A stretch of 64,000 nucleotides of DNA. Origin: CAZOOA01 sp964581355. Its GTDB lineage: Bacteria; Bacillota; Dethiobacteria; DTU022; UBA8154. Below, one piece after another: positions 26,903 through 36,330 of this stretch. The notes under the pieces were generated by a model. That model made no database searches and had not been told where the DNA came from. It saw only the letters and a program-made list of their open reading frames with translations. The position numbers and the translations under genes were made by a program. Position 1 is the first letter of the stretch; each line of letters starts with the position of its first letter. Where the stretch lies: positions 1 through 64,000 of the forward strand of contig CAZOOA010000001.1 in the NCBI GenBank assembly GCA_964581355.1, given 5' to 3'.

Positions 26903-29224
26903 ATGAACAAGAGGAACGGCCGGGGCAGCTCCAATGATTCCGGCGGCAAAAAACAGCAGCATTTGAAATACAGTGAGGCCGTGGAGCGGCTGCAAAAGTC
27001 CCAGGAAAAATACCGTCTATTTTTCGAGATGGCCCATGATGCTTTTTTGGTCTTAAAAGAAGACATTTTTGTTGACTGCAATTCCAGGGCCCTGGAATTA
27101 TTTGACTGTCAACGGGAAGACTTAATCGGTGAAGCGCCCTATGACTTCTCCCCGGAAAAACAACCCGATGGGAGAAAATCCAGGGACAAAGCCATCGGGC
27201 TGATTCAAAAAGCCATGGCCGGTGAGCCCCAGTTTTTTTACTGGAAACACCAGAAAAAAACCGGGGAGTATTTTGATGCAGAAGTGAGCTTAAACAGCTT
27301 TGAACTGGAAGGGGAGCAGTTTCTAATCACCTCCAACCGGGATGTGACGGAACGGGTCTCCATGCAGGAAGAGCTGGACGAATACCGTCGCAGGGTGCAT
27401 GATATTATCCAGTTTCTCCCCGATGCCACCTTTGTCATCGACCTGGAAAGGAAGGTGGTGGCCTGGAACAAGGCCATGGAAGAGATGACCGGGATGCCTG
27501 CCGAAGAGGTGGTCGGCCAGGGGGATTACATTTATGCACTTCCATTTTACGGCTTAAGAAGGCCGGTTCTGGCAGACCTGGTCCTGGAGGATAATGCACA
27601 GAGGGATGAGGAGATAAAAGAGTATTATGATGCGGTGTGGAAGCAGGGCAATAAATATTACTGCGAGACCCTGGCCAATGCCCTTTACGATAACAGTGGT
27701 GCCTATATCTGGGCTACTGCTTCGCCCATATTTAACGCGGAAGGGCAGATGGTCGGGGCCATTGAGTCGGTCCGGGACATTACGGACTTTAAACGCTCCC
27801 AGGAGGCCTTAAGGGAATCGGAAGAAAAATACCGGGAAATCCTCTCCACCATTGAAGAAGGCTACTACGAGGTGGACCTGGCGGGGAATTTTGTTTTTTG
27901 TAACGATTCCCTCTGCCGAATCGGGGGCTATCCCCGGGATGAACTCATCAACATGAGCTACAAGGATATTTACAGCGACCCCCAGGCGGTTTATGAGACG
28001 TATAACAAGGTCTTTCGCACCGGGGAGCCGGAAAAGGCCGTGGGCTGGCCGATTACAACAAAAGATGGCCAGGAGAAATTTATTGAGGTTTCTGTTTCGC
28101 TGCGCAAAGACAAAACGGGCCAGCCCATCGGGTTTCGTGGGGTGGCCAGGGATATCACCGAGCGGAAAAAGGTCGAGGAGCAGCTCAAGTATTTGAGCAT
28201 GCACGACCACCTTACAGGACTGTACAACCGGATGTACTTCGAAGAAGAGTTGACGCGGATCAACAACGCCCGGCATTATCCCATTACCATCATGGTCTGT
28301 GACGTGGATGGACTGAAGCTGGTCAATGACACCCTGGGCCACAAAAAAGGAGATGAGCTGCTCCAGGCGGCGGCCTGCTTAATCAAGGGGCCTTTGCGGG
28401 CTTCCGATGTGGTGGCCCGTATAGGCGGTGATGAGTTTGGCGTGGTTATCCCCAACACAGGGGAAGAGGCCGCTGCCGGGATTGTGGAGCGGATCCACAA
28501 GGACATTGACAGCCACAACAGGGAAAAAGAAGACTTGCCTATCGGCATCTCCATTGGCTGGGTTATTTCTGTGCAGCCTGTAGTCTCGCTAACCGACCTG
28601 CTTAAACAGGCAGATGACAATATGTACAAGGAAAAGCTGCAGCGCAGCGATTCCACCCGGGAAAATATTATTGAAGGGTTTATGAAGCTGCTGGCGCAGA
28701 AAGATTATTTAACCAGTGGTCACGGGACCCGGTTGCAGGAGATCAGCTCGATGTTAGGGCAGGAAGTGGGCATATCGGTAAGCGAGATGGGTTCGCTTTT
28801 GCTCCTGGCCCAGGTGCATGATCTGGGGATGGTTGCTGTGCCCGACTCGATCCTGCAGAAACAAGGGGAGCTGGACGAAGTAGAGTGGGAAGAAATCAAA
28901 AGACACCCCGAGGTGGGCTGCCGCATAGCCCGGGCTTCATCCCGCCTGGCCCACGTGGCCGACCTGATCCTGCAGCACCATGAATGGTGGAACGGGCAGG
29001 GATATCCCCGGGGTTTAAGGGGCCAGAATATTCATATCTGTGCCCGGATCCTGGCCCTTGCTGATGCGTACGAGGTGATGACCAGCGGCAGGCCGTATAA
29101 AAAAGCCCTTTCCCACGACTCAGCAGTTCAGGAACTGCAGCGCTGCAAAGGCACTCAATTTGACCCCGGGCTGGTTGAGATCTTGATTGCCCGCTTGGAT
29201 GAGAAAATAAAAAGGAGGCAATAA
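26903..29224 (+). CDS. PAS(3)-GGDEF-HD-GYP protein
   Basis: A 773-residue soluble protein with three PAS/PAC units (about 30-150, 160-300, 310-425; PAC ends such as VRDITDFKRS and GVARDITERKK), a GGDEF domain with an intact loop (ARIGGDEFGV), and an HD-GYP domain. The GYP segment is intact (HHEWWNGQGYPRGL), but the HDxGK motif reads HDLGM, so a conserved lysine is lost and phosphodiesterase activity may be altered. It is a paralogue of the membrane protein at 14794. It ends 1 base before the selA start, an unusual placement for a c-di-GMP enzyme. Confidence 0.92.
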   Translation: MNKRNGRGSSNDSGGKKQQHLKYSEAVERLQKSQEKYRLFFEMAHDAFLVLKEDIFVDCNSRALELFDCQREDLIGEAPYDFSPEKQPDGRKSRDKAIGLIQKAMAGEPQFFYWKHQKKTGEYFDAEVSLNSFELEGEQFLITSNRDVTERVSMQEELDEYRRRVHDIIQFLPDATFVIDLERKVVAWNKAMEEMTGMPAEEVVGQGDYIYALPFYGLRRPVLADLVLEDNAQRDEEIKEYYDAVWKQGNKYYCETLANALYDNSGAYIWATASPIFNAEGQMVGAIESVRDITDFKRSQEALRESEEKYREILSTIEEGYYEVDLAGNFVFCNDSLCRIGGYPRDELINMSYKDIYSDPQAVYETYNKVFRTGEPEKAVGWPITTKDGQEKFIEVSVSLRKDKTGQPIGFRGVARDITERKKVEEQLKYLSMHDHLTGLYNRMYFEEELTRINNARHYPITIMVCDVDGLKLVNDTLGHKKGDELLQAAACLIKGPLRASDVVARIGGDEFGVVIPNTGEEAAAGIVERIHKDIDSHNREKEDLPIGISIGWVISVQPVVSLTDLLKQADDNMYKEKLQRSDSTRENIIEGFMKLLAQKDYLTSGHGTRLQEISSMLGQEVGISVSEMGSLLLLAQVHDLGMVAVPDSILQKQGELDEVEWEEIKRHPEVGCRIARASSRLAHVADLILQHHEWWNGQGYPRGLRGQNIHICARILALADAYEVMTSGRPYKKALSHDSAVQELQRCKGTQFDPGLVEILIARLDEKIKRRQ

Positions 29225-29225
29225 A

Positions 29226-30668
29226 TTGTCGTCAAACTTTATGCAGTCCTATTTGCGCCAGCTTCCGGCGGTGGAAAAGCTGCTTCAATCCGATGAGTTG
29301 GCCGAGATCCAGGACCAGTACCCCCGTGCTGTCCTGGTCAAAGAGATCCAGGACACGATAGAAGAAAAACGAACAATCATCAGGCAGGCTGCTTCTGAGG
29401 CCCAGTTACAGAATCTGGACTTTTCCGCCGGGAATATTGCCCGGGAAGTGATCCAAAGGGTGAAAGAAAAAACGGCCTTAAACCTGCGCCCGGTCCTCAA
29501 CGCCACCGGGGTCCTCCTGCATACAAACCTGGGGCGGGCGCCCCTTCCTGGTTCCGCAATCGAAGCCATCCAGCAGGTGGGAGCTTCTTTCAGCAACCTG
29601 GAGCTTTCCTTGAAAACGGGTAAGCGCTCCTCGCGCTTTGAACACATAGAAGATCTGATCTGCCAGGTTACAGGCGCCGAAGCGGCTATGGTGGTGAACA
29701 ACAATGCCGGTGCTGTTTTTTTAGCCTTGAACACCCTGGCAGCGGGGAAAGAGGTGGTGGTTTCCCGGGGGGAACTGGTAGAAATCGGCGGCTCTTTTCG
29801 CATCCCTGAAGTGATGGCCAAAAGTGGTGCCAGGCTGGTGGAGGTGGGGACTACCAACAAGTGTTATCCCCGGGACTACCGGGCTGCAGTAGGCCAGGAG
29901 ACGGCCTTGCTGTTAAAAGTCCATACCAGCAATTACAAGATCATGGGCTTTACCGCTACAGTGCCCCTGAACTCCCTGGTAAAGCTTTCCCGGGAGTATC
30001 CCCTGCCGGTGATGGAAGACCTGGGCAGCGGGGTCCTGGTGGACCTTTCCCGCTACGGCCTTCCGCATGAGCCCACGGTCCAGGAGTCGGTTGCCTCGGG
30101 GGTTGATGTGGTGACCTTTAGCGGTGATAAGCTGCTGGGGGGTCCCCAGGCTGGAATCATTGTGGGCAGAAAGCGCTACCTGGACGAAATTAAAAACAAC
30201 CAGCTGGCCCGGGCCCTGCGGGTGGATAAGTTTGCCCTGGCCGGGCTGGAAGCGACCCTGCGCCTGTACCTGGATGAAGAAAAGGCCCTGGAAGAAGTCC
30301 CCATTTTGCGTATGCTGACGTTGACCCAGGAAGAACTGCAAAAGCGGGCAGAAAGACTGCTGGAAAAGCTTGCCCCGCTATTTAACGGGGATGATCAGCT
30401 GGGCTTGCAAAAGGATAAAGCCCGGGTGGGAGGGGGCTCCCTGCCCCTGGTTTCCCTGCCCAGCTGCCAGATCTTTGTGGAACCGGCACAGGTCAATGCC
30501 GGCGCTTTGGCTGCCAAGCTTCGGCGGGCCGATCCCCCCGTGATCGCCCGGGTGCAGAAGAACCGGGTTTTGTTTGACCTTCGCTCTTTGCTGGAAAATG
30601 AGGATGAGCTGCTGTTAAAAAGCATCAAAAGCATTTTTCTTTGCGGAAGGGATGGGTATGAGGCATGA
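29226..30668 (+). CDS. selA: L-seryl-tRNA(Sec) selenium transferase
   Basis: The 480-residue PLP enzyme converts Ser-tRNA(Sec) to Sec-tRNA(Sec) with selenophosphate. The N-terminal LRQLPAVEKLLQSDE helix and the catalytic block RPVLNATGVLLHTNLGRAPL are characteristic. The PLP lysine is Lys302 in SGDKLLGGPQAGIIVG. A TTG start (29226) follows AAAGGAGG, one base after the previous gene. It overlaps selB by 4 bases. selD, the source of selenophosphate, is not in the window. Full length and no breaks. Confidence 0.97.
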   Translation: MSSNFMQSYLRQLPAVEKLLQSDELAEIQDQYPRAVLVKEIQDTIEEKRTIIRQAASEAQLQNLDFSAGNIAREVIQRVKEKTALNLRPVLNATGVLLHTNLGRAPLPGSAIEAIQQVGASFSNLELSLKTGKRSSRFEHIEDLICQVTGAEAAMVVNNNAGAVFLALNTLAAGKEVVVSRGELVEIGGSFRIPEVMAKSGARLVEVGTTNKCYPRDYRAAVGQETALLLKVHTSNYKIMGFTATVPLNSLVKLSREYPLPVMEDLGSGVLVDLSRYGLPHEPTVQESVASGVDVVTFSGDKLLGGPQAGIIVGRKRYLDEIKNNQLARALRVDKFALAGLEATLRLYLDEEKALEEVPILRMLTLTQEELQKRAERLLEKLAPLFNGDDQLGLQKDKARVGGGSLPLVSLPSCQIFVEPAQVNAGALAAKLRRADPPVIARVQKNRVLFDLRSLLENEDELLLKSIKSIFLCGRDGYEA

Positions 30669-32569
30669 TTATTGGAACGGCGGGACATGTGGACCATGGC
30701 AAGACGGAACTGATCAAAACGCTGACCGGTATAGATACAGACCGCTTTAACGAGGAAAAGGAAAGAGGTATTTCCATTGATATAGGTTTTGCGCCGTACC
30801 GGTTGCCTGACGGACACCTGGCCGGCGTGGTGGATGTCCCGGGTCATGAAAAGTTTATCCATAATATGTTGGCCGGCATTGGGGGCATCGACCTGGTGCT
30901 GCTGGTAATCGATGCCACAGAAGGGGTCATGCCCCAGACGCGGGAACACCTGGATATTTTAAACCTGCTCCAGATCAACAAGGGGCTGGTGGTTATCACC
31001 AAGGTAGACCTGGTGGACGAAGAATGGCTGGAACTGGTCATTGAAGAAGTCAAGGAAGCCCTGGAAGACTTCTTTTTGGCAGAGGCCCCTGTGCACTGTG
31101 TTTCTGCTGTGACGGGCCAGGGCATCGAGGAGCTGCGCCAGGCGATCGATTCCCTGGCGGGGACGGTCCTGGAGAAAGATATCGATGCCCCCTTGCGTGT
31201 CCCCGTGGACCGCTTTTTTTCGGCCTCGGGCTTCGGGACCATCATTACCGGCACGGTCCTGGGGGGGACCGTGGCAGCGGGGCAGACGGTGGAACTTCTG
31301 CCCCCGGGCAAGGAATACCGGGTGCGGGGTGTCCAGGTCCACGGCCAAAAAGTGGAAAAAGCCTACGCCGGGCAGCGGGTGGCTTTGAACCTGGCGGGGT
31401 TGGATAAAAAAGATGTGATCCGGGGCAGCGTGGTGGCGGAACCGGGCTATTTTCATCTGACTCGTTACTGCGATGCCCGTTTGCGACTTTTGCCTTCAGC
31501 CCAACGTCCCCTGGTCAATATGGCTCCTGTCCATTTTTACCTGGGCACAGCCCGGGTTGTTTCCCGGATGCGGCTGTTGGGCACCGAAGAACTGGCGCCC
31601 GGGGAAGAGGCTTTTGTCCAGTGCCGCCTGGATAAGCCTGTGGTGGCCCGCCGGGGCGACCCCTTTATTATCCGCTCCTACTCTCCTATGCGGACTATCG
31701 GGGGCGGGTTGGTTCTGGACGAGAATCCAGCCCGTCATAAACGTTTCCGGCAGGATGTCCTGCAGCGTTTCCAGGAACTGGAGAAAGAAGATCCCCTGCC
31801 CTTTGTGCTCCAGAAATTGGGCGAAAAGCATTATGCCACCTTAAAGGACCTGGCCCAGCTGACCCAGATGGGCCCCGAGCCCCTGCAGGAAATGCTGGAG
31901 CGGGCCCGGCAGCAGGGGGAAGTGGTGCAACTGGATGATCTTTATGTGCGCCGCCCTGCCCTGGAGCGCTGGGAAGAGGACATCCTCCAGGAAGTGGAAA
32001 AATTCCACCGCTCAAGGCCCCTACAGCCAGGGATGCAGCGGGCGCCGCTGTCCGCACTGCTGCCGGGTAAGCCGCCACAGCGCCTCTTTGACGCGCTGCT
32101 GGACAGGATGCTGGAGCAGGGGCTTTTGGGGATGTCCCGTGAGCTGGTCTTCAAGCCCGGTTTCAAGCCCGCACCCGATTCCCGGCAGGAAAAGCTGCTT
32201 GCGCGCCTGGAAGAGCACTTCAAGCATGCCGGACTGGATATGTCTGCACTGAAAGAAGCAGAACAAAAGTTTGGACTGAAAAAAGGGGAAGAGGAAGAGC
32301 TGCTGGACTACCTGCTGTTCCAGGGAATCCTGGTCAAAGTAAGCGAGGATGTCTACCTGCACCGTGATGTCTACCGGCAGTGTATCCGGGCGCTGGGGGA
32401 ATACTTCCAGGATCACGACAGCATTACGCTGGCCCAGTACCGTGATCTATTGCAGACCTCCCGCAGGCATGCCCAGGCCTTGCTGGAGCACTTTGACGGG
32501 ATGAAATACACACGCCGGGTTGGGGATGAACGGGTGCCCTGGAAACTCCCCAAAGAGGCTGCGGAATAA
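30665..32569 (+). CDS. selB: Selenocysteine-specific elongation factor
   Basis: The 634-residue GTPase brings Sec-tRNA(Sec) to UGA codons with a SECIS hairpin. GTP motifs are GHVDHGKT (residues 8-15), DVPGHEKF and TKVD; a translation-factor barrel region follows (PVDRFFSASGFGTIITGTV). The C-terminal ~280 residues contain the winged-helix repeats that bind the SECIS hairpin, with a basic end (YTRRVGDERVPWKLP). ATG 30665 overlaps selA. Together with tRNA-Sec at 26248, this gives most of the decoding machinery for the UGA at 46308-46310. Confidence 0.97.
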   Translation: MIIGTAGHVDHGKTELIKTLTGIDTDRFNEEKERGISIDIGFAPYRLPDGHLAGVVDVPGHEKFIHNMLAGIGGIDLVLLVIDATEGVMPQTREHLDILNLLQINKGLVVITKVDLVDEEWLELVIEEVKEALEDFFLAEAPVHCVSAVTGQGIEELRQAIDSLAGTVLEKDIDAPLRVPVDRFFSASGFGTIITGTVLGGTVAAGQTVELLPPGKEYRVRGVQVHGQKVEKAYAGQRVALNLAGLDKKDVIRGSVVAEPGYFHLTRYCDARLRLLPSAQRPLVNMAPVHFYLGTARVVSRMRLLGTEELAPGEEAFVQCRLDKPVVARRGDPFIIRSYSPMRTIGGGLVLDENPARHKRFRQDVLQRFQELEKEDPLPFVLQKLGEKHYATLKDLAQLTQMGPEPLQEMLERARQQGEVVQLDDLYVRRPALERWEEDILQEVEKFHRSRPLQPGMQRAPLSALLPGKPPQRLFDALLDRMLEQGLLGMSRELVFKPGFKPAPDSRQEKLLARLEEHFKHAGLDMSALKEAEQKFGLKKGEEEELLDYLLFQGILVKVSEDVYLHRDVYRQCIRALGEYFQDHDSITLAQYRDLLQTSRRHAQALLEHFDGMKYTRRVGDERVPWKLPKEAAE

Positions 32570-33203
32570 TTGTTCCGTCAAGGTGAATACTCTGCTCTGC
32601 CAAGGAGAAAACTCTGCCGGGGCGAAGGCAAATAAATGCATGTAAACCGCTGCTTGATCATATGCTTGAGCATACCGAACATATCTTGATCATATACTGT
32701 GACTGGATATAGTTTTTATAATAATGGAAGGATGAAGGGGAGGACGGTGGGGATGGAAGGCAATGCGGGCTTGCCCCCGGCAGCGGAAAAGCAGGGGTTC
32801 TTTGATTTTTATTTAGCGCCCACAATACTTAACAATGGAAAATAAATTTTTAAAAATCCAAGAAATAAGCAGGAGTTTTTTTTATTTATGTCGAAATGCA
32901 AAAATGGTAAAGGTGTTAAAAGGTCTTCTTCAATACGAGGCCTAAAGTCTCCTCAATTTATAGAACCTGAATCTCAATCATGAGGGGGTGTTATTTGAGG
33001 AAAATCCAGAAACTCCCGTTTCACCGAATTTGTTGCAGGCTTTGTAGCGGTTAAGCACCGTTTGGCATGCAGTAGTTGAAGGGGTAAGAGAGGCTGATTT
33101 AGTTTTTGGCGTTAATATTTTCATTTTAGAAATAGTTGCAGATGTAAAATAACAGCTTTGAAATGAAGTAAGGGATGGCAAAAAATAACATCTCTAGCGA
33201 GGT
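32570..33203. other. 634-base intergenic stretch with palindromic sites, no supported gene
   Basis: TTGATCATAT occurs twice (32654 and 32686), and TATGCT/AGCATA form a perfect inverted repeat at 32661-32674, as in operators. Short frames are present (MEGNAGLPPAAEKQ at about 32754; MSKCKNGKGVKRSSSIRG at about 32888), but neither has supporting evidence. The region is AT-rich towards the Hdr cluster and probably holds its promoter, which I could not place. Confidence 0.35.
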
Positions 33204-33209
33204 ATGAAG

Positions 33210-34343
33210 ATGACTGAAGAACTACAGAGCTTTATCGAAAAATATGATTTGATGGGTTGCGTCCAGTGCGGAAGATGTACCGGCGGCTGCCCGGTCACCG
33301 TTCGAACCAGCTTGAATGTCCGCCAGTTTGTTTATGATACCGTCGATGAGGACATGCTGGAAGAACTGGCCAAGCTGCCGGAAATCTGGGACTGCACCGC
33401 CTGTAACACCTGTGCCGTCAGGTGTCCCAAGGGCCTCAAGCCCGTGGAAGTGTTAATCGGGCTGCGGAATATTATGGTGGAAAGCGGTGCAGTTGCACCG
33501 ACGGTCCGGGATGCCCTGGAAAGCATTTTCCGGGAAGGCAATCCCTGGGAGAAGCCCCGGGCTACCCGCACAGACTGGATGGAAGGCCTGGATGTCAAAA
33601 TGGCGGAGCCGGGAGAACCGGTGGAAAACTTGATTTTTGTCTGCTGCACCATTGCCTATGATCCCAAGGTTCAGGTGATCGCTCAAAACATGGTCAAGCT
33701 GTTGAACAAAGCCGGAGTGGATTACGGCTTTTTGGATAACAGCGAGACATGCTGTTCCAGTGAGGCGTACAACCTGGGTGAAGAAGGCCTTTTTGAAATG
33801 ATGGTGGAAGACAATACGGAACTGTTAAACGAATATGAGGCCAAAAGACTGGTAACCATTTCACCCCACTGCTATTCTGCTTTCAAAAACCAGTACCCGG
33901 ACTTGAAAGCGGAGGTAATCCATTACTCCCACCTGCTAAAAGAACTTCTGGAAGAGAAAAAGATCGAATTCAGTAAGGAATTACAGGAGAAAATCGTATT
34001 CCATGATCCCTGCTTTCTGGGCAAACAAAACGGCGTTTTCGATGAACCCCGTTTTATCCTGAAGCAGATCCCCGGGGTGGAACTTGTGGAATTCGATCGC
34101 AGCCGCGAACGCAGCCTGTGCTGTGAAGGCGGCGGAGGGAAAATGTGGGTGGAAACGGAATCCTCAGCCGAACGCCTGTCAGAGACCCGGGTAAAAGACG
34201 CGAAAGAGCTGGATGCTACTGTGCTGGCCGTGGCCTGCCCCTTTTGCGTCTTGACCATGGACGATTCCTTGAAGGCAAAAGGCTTCGAAGAGGAAATGAG
34301 AGTTGCAGAAATTATGGAACTTCTGGGGGAAGTTTTCGAATAG
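33210..34343 (+). CDS. Soluble HdrC/HdrB-like (CCG-domain) iron-sulfur oxidoreductase
   Basis: A 377-residue fusion of an HdrC-like ferredoxin region with an HdrB-like part. Two [4Fe-4S] motifs sit at the N-terminus (CVQCGRCTGGCPV, CTACNTCAVRCPKG). Two CCG-type cysteine domains follow (CCTIAYDP/ETCCSSEAYN and DPCFLGKQNG/RSLCCEGGGGKMW). It has no transmembrane helix, unlike the membrane EtfAB:quinone iron-sulfur proteins. ATG 33210 has a better spaced GAGG than ATG 33204. As the first gene of the Etf-Hdr cluster it likely receives or passes electrons between EtfAB and HdrA. Confidence 0.9.
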   Translation: MTEELQSFIEKYDLMGCVQCGRCTGGCPVTVRTSLNVRQFVYDTVDEDMLEELAKLPEIWDCTACNTCAVRCPKGLKPVEVLIGLRNIMVESGAVAPTVRDALESIFREGNPWEKPRATRTDWMEGLDVKMAEPGEPVENLIFVCCTIAYDPKVQVIAQNMVKLLNKAGVDYGFLDNSETCCSSEAYNLGEEGLFEMMVEDNTELLNEYEAKRLVTISPHCYSAFKNQYPDLKAEVIHYSHLLKELLEEKKIEFSKELQEKIVFHDPCFLGKQNGVFDEPRFILKQIPGVELVEFDRSRERSLCCEGGGGKMWVETESSAERLSETRVKDAKELDATVLAVACPFCVLTMDDSLKAKGFEEEMRVAEIMELLGEVFE

Positions 34344-34496
34344 CCTGCCGGGAGTTTCTTTGCGTGGAATGCTCTATTCCATAGGCAAAGGGGGTGCAGG
34401 GGAGCCGGGAAAACTTTTTGATTTGCCTGAGGAAGGCTTTACAGAATTTAAAACAAAGATCCAAATATTATCATGTTACAGGAGGTGGGTAATTTT

Positions 34497-35288
34497 ATGA
34501 AGACTTTTGTCTGCATTAAAAGGGTGCCAGACACCTCGGAGGCAGAAGTGAAAGTGGATGAGACAGGAAAAGAAGTGGATAGCAGCAGGTTTTCTTTTGA
34601 TATAAACGATGCTGACAACTATGCCGTAGAAGAAGCCATTCAAATCAAAGAAGCCAAGGAAGGCAGCGTGCAGGTACTTTGCATCGGGCCGCAGGATGCC
34701 GATGTAATGATCCGCATGGCCCTGGCCAAAGGCGGAGACAGCGCCATCCGGGTAGACGACCCGCGCATTAACCAGAAAGACCCGGTCAAGGTGGCCAAGG
34801 TTTTGGCAGCGACCATCAAGCAGGAAGGCGATTTTGACCTGGTGCTCACCGGTTGCATGTCGGCTGACAACTGGAATATGGCTGCCGGTGTGGCCCTGGC
34901 CGAAGAGCTTGGCGTCAACCATGCGGCCATGGTCAACAAAGTGGAGGTCCAGGACGGCAAAGTCAAGGCTTTCCGCGAGCTGGAAGGCGGTCTTTCTGAA
35001 GTGGTCGAGGTTGAACTGCCCGCAGTTCTGACCATCCAGACAGGGATCAATGAGCCCCGTTATGCGCCTATCCGGGGTATCCGGGCTGCGCAGAAGAAAG
35101 AGCTTAAGGTGATGGGCCTGGATGACCTGGGTGTAGCCGAAGATGAAGTAAACGAAGCAAGTTCCCTGGTGGAACTGCAGAAGCTTTATGTGCCCGAAAT
35201 TGAATCCTCTGCGGAAATCATTGAGGGCGAACCGGAAGAAAAAGCAGAAATCATGGCTGAAAAGCTGGTGAAAGGGGGTCTATTGTAA
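34497..35288 (+). CDS. etfB: Electron transfer flavoprotein beta subunit
   Basis: A 263-residue EtfB. The family start MKTFVCIKRVPDTSEAEVKV is seen, with the nucleotide-binding middle VLTGCMSADNWNMAAGVALAE and the end GLDDLGV. ATG 34497 follows an excellent AGGAGGTGG. The nucleotide loop differs from the common AGxQSxDGxxGQ form, so binding of AMP versus FAD should be checked. One base separates it from etfA. The pair would carry electrons from acyl-CoA or similar dehydrogenases into the Hdr/Flox part. Confidence 0.93.
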   Translation: MKTFVCIKRVPDTSEAEVKVDETGKEVDSSRFSFDINDADNYAVEEAIQIKEAKEGSVQVLCIGPQDADVMIRMALAKGGDSAIRVDDPRINQKDPVKVAKVLAATIKQEGDFDLVLTGCMSADNWNMAAGVALAEELGVNHAAMVNKVEVQDGKVKAFRELEGGLSEVVEVELPAVLTIQTGINEPRYAPIRGIRAAQKKELKVMGLDDLGVAEDEVNEASSLVELQKLYVPEIESSAEIIEGEPEEKAEIMAEKLVKGGLL

Positions 35289-35289
35289 A

Positions 35290-36264
35290 ATGGGAGACCT
35301 GTTTGTATTAGCCGAACACCGTCAAGGAGAACTGCGTGAAATCACCTTTGAGATGCTGACCAAGGCCCCTGAAGTGGCCAATGAACTGGGAGGCAGTATT
35401 GTTACTGTGCTGTTTGGAAGTGGCGTAGACGAGTTTGCAGACAAGCTGGCTGCTTACAGCGATAAAGTTTTATATGTAGACGACCCGCTTTTTGCGGATT
35501 ACAACTCGGAAAAATACCAGAAGGCCCTGAGCGAACTGATAAAACAGTACAACCCGGAAGCCCTGATGGTGGGGCATACCACTCAGGGTGTGGACATGGC
35601 ACCGGCCCTGGCGGTGGAGTTGAAGATGCCCATGGTGACGGATGTGATTGATATCACCTTCCCCAATGGCAAAATGACACCAATCCGCCAGTACTACTCG
35701 GGCAAGGTCAATGCTGAGTTTCATTTTAAAGGGGATCCGCCCTACCTGCTGACCATCCGCGAAGCCAGTTTTGAAATTGCCGAAGGCGGCAAGCAGGGCA
35801 CTGTGGAGAAAATTGAATCCCCCTTGAAAGAAGATATCGAATACCGCCGTTTTATTGAATATATTGAGGCGGAAATTGGCGATGTCGATATTACACAGTC
35901 GGAAATCCTGGTCTCTGTCGGACGGGGGCTCCGGGAAGACAAAAACATGCCGATGATCGAAGAGTTGGCCGAAGCCATTGGTGCAGATATTTCGGGATCC
36001 CGTGCTGCCACCGATGCTGGCTGGCTGTCCCACGATCGCCAGGTCGGCACCTCGGGCAAGGTGGTCAAGCCCAAACTTTATATTGCCATCGGTATATCCG
36101 GGGCTTTCCAGCACCTGGCGGGGATGAAGGGCGCCAAGACCATCGTGGCCATCAACAAAGATGCCGATGCCCCGATTTTCTCTGAAGCCGACTACGCCAT
36201 CATCGATGACCTGTTCAAAGTAGTTCCCAAGATGACTGAGAAGATCAAGGAATTGAAAGGGTAA
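35290..36264 (+). CDS. etfA: Electron transfer flavoprotein alpha subunit
   Basis: A 324-residue EtfA with the FAD domain at the C-terminus: VSVGRGL, GSRAATDAGW, QVGTSGKVVKPKLYIAIGISGAFQHLAGMK (split across the domain) and INKDADAPIFSEADY. It pairs with the gene at 34497. No ferredoxin extension is fused to it, in contrast to some clostridial bifurcating EtfA proteins. Length is normal. The next gene, hdrA, starts 66 bases later, still within the presumed operon. Confidence 0.95.
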   Translation: MGDLFVLAEHRQGELREITFEMLTKAPEVANELGGSIVTVLFGSGVDEFADKLAAYSDKVLYVDDPLFADYNSEKYQKALSELIKQYNPEALMVGHTTQGVDMAPALAVELKMPMVTDVIDITFPNGKMTPIRQYYSGKVNAEFHFKGDPPYLLTIREASFEIAEGGKQGTVEKIESPLKEDIEYRRFIEYIEAEIGDVDITQSEILVSVGRGLREDKNMPMIEELAEAIGADISGSRAATDAGWLSHDRQVGTSGKVVKPKLYIAIGISGAFQHLAGMKGAKTIVAINKDADAPIFSEADYAIIDDLFKVVPKMTEKIKELKG

Positions 36265-36330
36265 CTGCTTGCTGCAGCAACAGGTAGAAACAAGGATCGT
36301 AATTCTGGTGTTGGAGGATGAAAGAAAGCA

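Noticed and set aside
32686..32722. TTGATC ... TATAAT as a promoter
   Set aside because: The spacing is 25 bases, outside the functional range.
32978..33181. Minus-strand 67-residue frame upstream of the Hdr cluster
   Set aside because: Composition is Ser/Thr-rich without a motif and no start signal is visible.
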